A DNA stretch of 64,000 nt, from contig WPIO01000019.1 of NCBI GenBank assembly GCA_009760855.2, positions 310,001 to 374,000 on the forward strand, read 5' to 3'. The position numbers were made by a program, and so were the translations under genes. Positions 56,761 through 64,000 of the stretch are shown one piece after another. Below the pieces are notes generated by a model. The model searched no databases and was not told the DNA's origin. It saw only the letters and a program-made list of their open reading frames with translations. This DNA comes from Cristatella mucedo. Lineage: Eukaryota > Bryozoa > Phylactolaemata > Cristatellidae. Position 1 is the first letter of the stretch. Each line of letters opens with the position of its first letter.

Positions 56761-59259
56761 TAGAGATAGCAAAGAAAATGCATGTATGCATAGCGTGCAA
56801 TAATACATAGTCCGCATACTATGTAAATAAAAGAATCAACACCAAATGACGTTTTATCATACCTACATAGTTAACTTTGTAGGCACTAACAGAGACCTCA
56901 GGTTACTCAGGAACGACTTGGTCTTGTTAAAATCTCAAGGGAATGCTCATTGGTAATATTTTTGTGTTGTTTTGGTAGTTAATGATATATTGTACGAACA
57001 ATAATAATTATTTTGCGCAGCTTTCACATAATTTGATATTTTAGAGGCATTTTACATGTGCTGTATAGAAAACAGCATCAAAATGATAGCACCTGAATTC
57101 ACGGCATTTGCGATTGTTATCGTTATTTTTTTGTATTCCGTAAGTAATAAACCAATCATCATTTAACTCAATCAAAATAGCAAATAAGGCACGAGATTTA
57201 TTGATAATTACTTAGTTACGCATGAATCCATACCCGTTATACAGAGAGACGATATTTAAATACACGAACTGTGTGTTATATTCATCTTCCTTGATGGTCT
57301 TCAGTATGCAACCAGGCTTGTGACAGCACCATGCAATCCTTCGCGAACGAACCGAGTATTTCCTGTTGGAACTCAGTGATTTACATAAAATCTAGCTCAC
57401 TAATTAGGAAACAAATAATTGATCTAGAATAGAATAGTATTCTGACGCTGGTGCATGAAATAAAACTGATCGACGTTCCACCAAACTTTGGTACACTAAC
57501 GTTGTGAACTATTTGTGAGTTACCGCTGCAGCAGTTTATCCTCCCGTCTGCTGCAGCTGACATGAGGTTCGTGATTTTATTACAATAAATTACATTAGTA
57601 TCCAACTCACTTTAGATTCTACTAGACAGAGCTGATCTTTGGTAATCACCTTAGTAATTAATAATCTGACAGATACTGAAAAAAGTGACTGGTCACGTCT
57701 TGCATGACTAACTGAATGAATATACGTTGACCAATCAGCCAATTATTACACGAGTCAATAAATGCATTTTGTATACGAGTGTTTTGAAAAAGGAAGCCGA
57801 ACATGAGCTCGAACTTTAGTGCAGCAACTGTTGAATGAAATGTGAATAAATGCAGTCGAATCTCAGGCAATTTCCTGAGTTCACGGTCCTTGTTGCCTCA
57901 CTTTTAATATGGCAAAGGATGGTGCTAGATAACTTGATAAACATGGACGTCGGCGCCTATTAAAAGAAGAATACCAAATACACAATTTAGCAACTATGTA
58001 TAAAGTGGACCTCTAAGCAATTACTATATTCATAAGGTTCAAGGAAAATACTCACACGACTTTAAATTACTTTCTAAAATTGCTGCATTAACTTTTGTAA
58101 GTCACCTTTGGAACCAGCAAGGACAAAGCAGTAATAATAGAGTGAAAAATTCCCTCTGTAGCGTTAATTGATGAAATAAATATAAAAATAATAGGAGCTA
58201 TTGACCAGATCAAAACGCACCAGTCTTATTTGCATATTTCTCAAATTTGGTAGAACATGTATTCATTCCTTGGCCTGCATTCACCTTAGCTCAACACTGA
58301 CCCGAGACCAGATGCTGGTAAGTGATTATCATAATGCTAGATATTTGCATGATGGCACCGGCTCGCTCCCCAATATGGTCTCTGGTCTTGGCCAAAAATT
58401 AGATACCGATCTCAGTAGTTTGACTTAATGACTATTATATCCGTGCATATTTGAAAAGTCTCACTTCCTTAAAAATACCTCGACAAATTTATGCTTACAT
58501 TAACACTTGAGAATGTTACACAACTTGGCATCAACTTCAATCAAATGCTTCTTTCGACCTCATTATAGAGCTAGACGATACAATCAGAAAGGGATGCAAC
58601 ATACTGCTCTTGCAGAGCAGCAAACTATGTTCTCTGATGAACCATGATAACAAATTTTAAGTTTTACAATGATAGTTTATATAAATACTTTTCCTGCTGT
58701 TTTTATCGTCAAAATTTAATTCACTTGGTAGACGCGTTAAAACCACCCGCGAATCAAAATTATTACAAAAATTACGTAAATGACTGGCATCAGTCAGTGA
58801 GCAGACTTTCGATAGCTCCTACCCTAAAAAGACAGTTACAACTAGTCATTACTGAACGGTTAGACTAAAGCATAACTCATTCTGATACCCCTAGCAAATG
58901 CAAAAGTCAATTCAGGTAGGAATCCCAGTATAGCTGGTGATCTGTACTATTATTAACAATAAGAATTTGTTTATACATTTCATAGAGAAATTCAACCCTA
59001 ATTGATACATGTGGATGTGCTACTAAGGAAGCTTGGCCATTTTTGGGTGATGGCTGGTAAATTGCAGCATTTTTAAATACAAAAAGACAATGCACTAGGG
59101 CGGAGGAGACCCTTAAATTACGCAACAGGTTTTTAGCTCATTTCTATATGTCCTAAAGTCGGGGCACTTGCAAATGATATTCGATTGTCAGCTCAAATTT
59201 TTATTTCTATATACAATTTAGACTAGGTAAAAAAATGATTTAAGGCTTTTTTAGGGCAG
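56761..59259. other. Long A+T-rich stretch without recognised features
   Basis: The most A+T-rich part of the window. Only short frames and no LINE, SINE or satellite matches that I could see. Confidence 0.4.
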
Positions 59260-59450
59260 CTAAAGTACAGTGTCCTGACAATGGGTTTAATTATGCTAAC
59301 CCGAATTAAGAAAAAATTTGAATGGGCGGGCCTAAATAAGAGGAGAAAGGGACCTAAAAGTGACTGAGAGGAATAGAAAATTGACCAGCTGATTGGCGTG
59401 GAACCAGTACTTGTCGATGACAAGTGGTGCAATGTTAAGCAGAAAGTAAA
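59260..59450 (-). mobile_element. LINE-A-like relic A12
   Basis: Reverse-orientation fragment with AAGGGACCTAAAAGTGA and a degenerate version of the block that encodes LHWLPVKQRIDFKV in younger copies. Strongly diverged, no tail. Confidence 0.5.
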
Positions 59451-60537
59451 AAGCTAGGCAAGCCCAGACAGAATGTTTACAATTCAATGAAGGACATGCT
59501 CGGTTGAGGTAGCCGTATCAATGAAAGAATGCATTTTTGCCAAGGTAAATATAAGAAAATAGGACAATCGACAGATAAGCTCATATAGTCATTCAGTGAA
59601 CCCTTTTATGGAACCAAGCTGAAAGAATTAACACTAAGCCTGCGGCAGATGTTATGGCAAATCTCATTTTAAGGGATACGCTCTAAAATTTCTAAGCTAT
59701 GCTAGATTTTCTAATGATTTGCAATTTTGATGAATCGTAGTTACAATGAAATAAATTTTGGTATCATTTGAAACATGGATTACCATTGTAAATGCTGCAA
59801 AGAGATGAGACAATTCGATGAGATAGAAAGCGAAGCTGAACCCAAGTACTGGCACAGCTGTACGTCTTCTGACTTGAGATGAAAGCCCAGAGCAAGCGTT
59901 TTAGTTAAGTTGGTAAGAGCAAAATTATACCTTTTGTATTGAATCAGGCTTTGATAAGATTTTTAGGGCTTGCTATACTATTTTTGCCGCACAGGACGAA
60001 CACTGACCGTTGACTACTTAGGGGAGAACTCTCAACTGAAACGGTTTCCAAGCCCTTTAAATACAGTTCAAATAATGACCAGAAATGATGGTATGAGTTT
60101 ATGGAAGATTTGATTTCTCCCGAGAGAAGCACTGATTTTCATATTTGACCAAAGTCACAGGGAGAAATTTTGAAATACATCTATTTTACGTACATACACT
60201 ATCCATGTGTTTGGCAACTTCGTCATATCTTAGGAGTAGAATACACAAGTTGAAGAAACTTCGACACAGCATATCTGGATGTCTGGTAAAGTGCCAGACG
60301 GGTGTATTTACCACAGTGCAGGGTATTCATTTCAAACACTCACGTCTCCATAGCCGAGATCCCACTAGCACTAGCCCAGGGTCCGATCGAGCTAAATAGC
60401 TTTCCCAAATTATAGTTAGGTGCTAAGAGATTTTCGGGGTTCTCAACGGAATTAGGGTGCACGTAGTTATCATATTCCTTATAGTCTGTGCTTATTGCCG
60501 AGCTACTACGTAAACGTGAGAATTCTAGATGGTCCTA
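59451..60537. other. No recognised feature
   Basis: A+T-rich sequence between LINE-A fragments A12 and A13. Confidence 0.4.
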
Positions 60538-60567
60538 TAATAATAATGCACTTGATAAAGCGCCCTA
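60538..60567 (-). mobile_element. LINE-A 3' tip fragment A13
   Basis: Only about 30 bp: (AAT)n, then TGCACTTGATAAAGCGCCCT, the extreme 3' end of LINE-A in reverse orientation. Confidence 0.55.
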
Positions 60568-60705
60568 AGAATTTCCAGTATTGATGCAACACGGGAAAGA
60601 CCGTGAACTTGATCTAGGATACCAATTACTGTAAAGTACCATGGATAGTAGCCTAACATGGCAGACCCACCTGCTCCTTTAGGGGAAGGTACAGTCAACA
60701 GCTAA

Positions 60706-61014
60706 CTAGCCACGGACAGGTTTGACACCCATAATCCTTTCCAGACGACTTGAGTCGGCCGGCTGTTCTGAGCTTGACAGTTTGCCAATCAAGCAAGCGT
60801 GAACCTGCTGCTGGTAGCGGCCACAGAAAGCTGGTCGTTCCCGGACACCAGCTGCTGCTAGTGCAGCTGTGAGGCCACGACGATATGTCACGTGGTCAGG
60901 AACTGCAACCAAGATTGACGAATCACTGCGATCCACCTCAATCCTTCGAAATCCGGTCAGATTAGGTTTACATCGACCAGATATTGGCGTTGCCGAACTT
61001 AAATTTGGGGACAA
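60706..61014 (-). other. Unrecognised open frame of 102 codons
   Basis: Its composition is protein-like (Ala/Arg/Ser-rich, with a RRGLTAALAAAG segment) and it stands in a small GC-richer patch. There are no splice-site, domain or repeat matches I can name. It could be a fragment of a retroelement or chance. Confidence 0.2.
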
Positions 61015-61329
61015 TGTTGCAGGTGCACGTTCGATTTTATCGATCTACCAAGCTCTCATGTCACTGTGAGTAGGCCCACTTATGCCAATGAGCTTCTACT
61101 CCGGATGCCCATACCACAATCCACCTTGATCCTTCGTAGTTCCGTTCAAATCCACCAAAAATCTGCTTCGCAAAGCTCAATAAGTTTAGAATATCAAACT
61201 ATGCTCTACTTACAATGCCTTCCGCCTTCCTTATGCCTTCCGCCGCAAGCAGAAGAAATCCTATTCGCCAAACGCTCTTTTGTGATTTAATGTGGCACCA
61301 AACTCTGTGGAAAATGTACTTAACAACAT

Positions 61330-62480
61330 TTTGTTTGCATTGTCATGGCCATTCCCTCGTTATGCCCTGCAATCGACTGCAGTAGCTCGGGCCATATTCA
61401 CTAAAATCCACTACAAAACAACTAGAAATAGATTTCGCCGATCTCCAGTTTTTATTGCATGATAGAGTGTACCGTGCGGTGTAAAAATCCATCACCGCAA
61501 TGTGGATATGAGAGGCCGTCACGTGAAATGACCTGGGAAAAAAACATAATCCACTTTATTCAACTGTGAAGAGTGCCCAAATCGCCACCTCTAAGTTCTA
61601 ACTCGCATTTCATATAAGATTAGGCTAAGTTCAAAGTGCACATACAAAAAATGCTCCATTGTGCACAGGCATTGTAATGCAATGCACTGCAATCAATGGA
61701 AACGGCCAGGTTCCATGCTTAAATCCACAGTAATCCATTTCGAGCCTCTACACAGTGACCAGAACTCGTACAGTACAAGTTCTAATTATGCTAATAATGC
61801 CCTAACTATGATTGCACACTGCTCTACCATTCGTTTATTGTGTACTAGCATAATTTAATTGTACATTTCTCTATCGTTCTGCAACAATGCACTGCAATCG
61901 ACGGCAATGGCCCGGGCATGTAAGTTCACCTTTCATAACCCACCCCAAAACGACCGGAATGCTTACGATTTAAGCTCTAATAGTGATTGCTATTGCTCCA
62001 GTCTTTGGTGATTTTGCAAATTCACGCAATTTTACTACATTCGCCTCTAACATTCAGCAGCGATGCACTGCAATCGACTGCTAAAGCCCGGGCCAATACC
62101 TCAATCTACCTAAATCTGATGCAAAGTGCCCCCAAATCGGTTTCGCAATTCTCCAACATAAAATGCATGTTTAAAAGCAGGCTGCCTAAAGTTAAACACA
62201 CTATTTTAACTAATTGCGCTCGTAAAATCTTGGGCAATGCATGGCAATCCACGGCATTTGTTCGGCTCAAAGCAACAATAATCTGCAATCCTTGACTTAT
62301 CGACTACACATTGGCTACTCGAAGTGCCCACTGTTGTCGAATTTGGATTTATTTGTGCTAACAGTGAAATCGTGAAACTTTCAAGCTATTTTTCCAAATT
62401 AATTGTCAAAAATGCACGGCGCTTGAAAGCAATGGCAGGGGCCAATACCTCAATCTGTGGTAAATCGATGAGAAATTTTG
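61330..62480 (-). repeat. Second copy of the ~170-bp satellite array, inverted orientation
   Basis: The same core appears in reverse (TGCACTGCAATCGACGGCAA, GCAATCGACTGC, CCCGGGCC) at about 61371, 61691, 61896, 62071, 62245 and 62425, with a weak unit near 61525. The mean period is about 176 bp. Orientation is opposite to 45930-48400. Confidence 0.7.
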
Positions 62481-62569
62481 ACAATAAATCTCCGAAATGA
62501 TGTCGACATTTTTGGATTACCTTCAAACTTGTAGAAGGAGTATTTCATCTGGGTGAGGCCGACCAGTAA

Positions 62570-62710
62570 GATTATATATTAGGCCGTCATAACAGCCTTA
62601 ATGCTTTCATCACCTCTTGCAGAGGTCAATAAAGGATCGACGACTGCGGTACTCGATTCCACGACCTGGGTCATTCAGAGCCAGAGCCTTAAGCCGGGAC
62701 TAAGGGTCAG
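62570..62710 (-). mobile_element. SINE relic S5
   Basis: On the minus strand: TTAGTCCCGGCTTAAGGC (A-box region), GTGGAATCGAGTACC (B-box region), GATCCTTTATTGACC, GAGGTGATGAAAGC and AAGGCTGTTATGACGG. Old copy. Confidence 0.55.
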
Positions 62711-63684
62711 GGGCGATGAGATAGGTGGGGTATAGAGATGAGGTTGTAGGTAGCGAATAGGCAGCAAAAAAGAACAGATGGTGAACAAAAAGAAGAATCT
62801 GCACTATTAAAAATTTCACTATTCTTGGCACAGCATTTAGGTATGGGAGTGTTACATATCAGGTCTTGGGTTCAAGTCCTTCAGCAGGCAGTTCTCGTTT
62901 CACTCTGAAGCAAGATTGAAGTTGGCTAAGTTTCTTCTTCTACTGAATAAATTAGGTAATTGAATTAGCTACTATTTACTTCGCTAATTTATTACCTAAG
63001 TGCCTGAAATTTGCGGATGCGAGCTTTACAGTTTTTATCACAGTGAAAGCTATATTAGATAGAAGGAAGTAAGAAGCAGTATGCTGAACCTGCATGATAA
63101 ATATTTTTTCACTGAAATAGCTTCCCTCGCTTTGAACTAGTAGGTGAACTACGATCGGCTGATGCCACAAGGAGTGGTGTTATAGGGAGAATGCTAGAAA
63201 ATTCCAGCTTGAACTGCTAACCTAGTCCATAGAAATATAAAACCACTTATTTACCTGCTACATCCTAACCTAAACAGCAGAATGCAGCTGAATTGATTGT
63301 GACTTTTTAACTACCCAAGGTGGCTAACAAAACATGACTATTTTCTTACCACGTCGATTATTAGGTCATCAAGACTAAATACTGATTCTCAGTTCAAGGT
63401 ATTTTTCCGTATAGGACCTATACAATCCCATTGAAAATAATGTATCGCAATTAGCTCATTATTATTTTATTAATAATTGAATGATTTATACAAATTGTAA
63501 AATTTGCTAAGATCATCAACAAAAATGGTTGGGTTTTTAAAGAGATATAGTTTCACCGGTCTTACAATTAGCTGACCGAAGATGAAGCAATTTAAAGTAA
63601 TAGAATATGCATCCAGCTAGAATTATTTTTTATGCATGCCACAGTATCACGTGGAATGCACAGTTTGTAAAAGAGTTTACTTTC
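62711..63684. other. No recognised gene
   Basis: A+T-rich. A B-box-like GGGTTCAAGTCCTT at about 62868 has a possible A box about 45 nt before it, but no recognisable tRNA fold. Confidence 0.35.
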
Positions 63685-64000
63685 ATGGGTAGTTTGCAAA
63701 CATTCGTAACCTTCGCCTACTTTTCAGAATCTTCAAGCATTAGATTTGTACTTCCATCGACTTTGACGTTGAGACGTGAATCTGTGTACGTGAGCTGCAA
63801 GCATTCGTAACCTCCTCCAGCGAGTGAAGAATCGTTATGTTTGGACTGCATACTTTCGTACGCCCCCTCAGTGGGGCGTGAATCTTGCCCCGTCAACATA
63901 AAATATTCGCAACCTTCCTCACTTAGGCGTGAATTTCTCGCAGTGAGCTCAAATTTCCGAAGGCTTCGCCGGCGTTAGGAATCTCTTGAATGGTGCGAAA
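63685..64000. repeat. 52-bp minisatellite, running out of the window
   Basis: Units with GCAxxCATTCGTAACCTTC and (G/A)GGCGTGAATCTTG start at about 63692, 63743, 63794, 63846, 63898 and 63950, which is 51-52 bp apart. The last unit continues towards the window edge. Confidence 0.7.

Noticed and set aside
62850..62900. A tRNA gene
   Set aside because: There is a B-box-like GGTTCAAGTCC, but no cloverleaf could be drawn and the A box is weak; SINE relic or chance.

Overview
The window looks like a repeat-rich, A+T-leaning piece of an animal (metazoan) nuclear genome. The evidence is single-domain fibronectin type III (FN3) exons with canonical GT..AG splice sites and multi-kilobase introns, two non-LTR retrotransposon (LINE) families of the L2/CR1/jockey type, an LTR retrotransposon, tRNA-derived SINE relics and satellite-like arrays. 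A lophotrochozoan such as a flatworm would fit, but nothing here proves the phylum. There are no bacterial operons, CRISPR arrays or plausible long single-exon host genes.

Left half (about 5.0-30.6 kb): the only host gene I can support lies on the minus strand. It has five exons at 30622-30320, 25640-25338, 18848-18543, 13266-12982 and 5355-5056. Each encodes one FN3 domain, has a length divisible by three (303, 303, 306, 285, 300 bp) and uses phase 1 at both ends, so together they give an open 499-codon stretch. Two FN3 subtypes alternate (I-II-I-II-I-like), which suggests growth by duplication of a two-exon unit. The surrounding introns support this: about 16.5-20.7 kb is a diverged copy of about 26.4-31.8 kb. 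The gene start, gene end and any membrane or catalytic domain are outside the window or not recognisable.

Middle (32-46 kb): an LTR retrotransposon on the minus strand (32648-37055) has two 358-bp LTRs and gag, protease, RT, RNase H and integrase regions broken by a few stops. A near full-length LINE (family B, about 41.64-45.19 kb, plus strand) carries endonuclease and RT domains in one frame broken by only three stops. A 190-bp inverted repeat lies at 38.65-38.84 kb. GC-rich islands of unknown origin flank these elements.

Right part (46-64 kb): a degenerate tandem array with a period near 170 bp covers about 45.93-48.4 kb, and a second array in the opposite orientation covers about 61.3-62.5 kb. 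Between them lie LINE-A and LINE-B fragments (including A inserted into B), SINE relics, and A+T-rich DNA in which I see nothing. The window ends inside a 52-bp minisatellite.

LINE family A (L2/CR1-like) is the commonest repeat, with about thirteen fragments of very different ages. Its 3' end has a conserved stem-loop followed by (ATT)n. Most of the window is intron or intergenic DNA built from layers of mobile elements, and insertion and duplication events can be ordered from the nesting.
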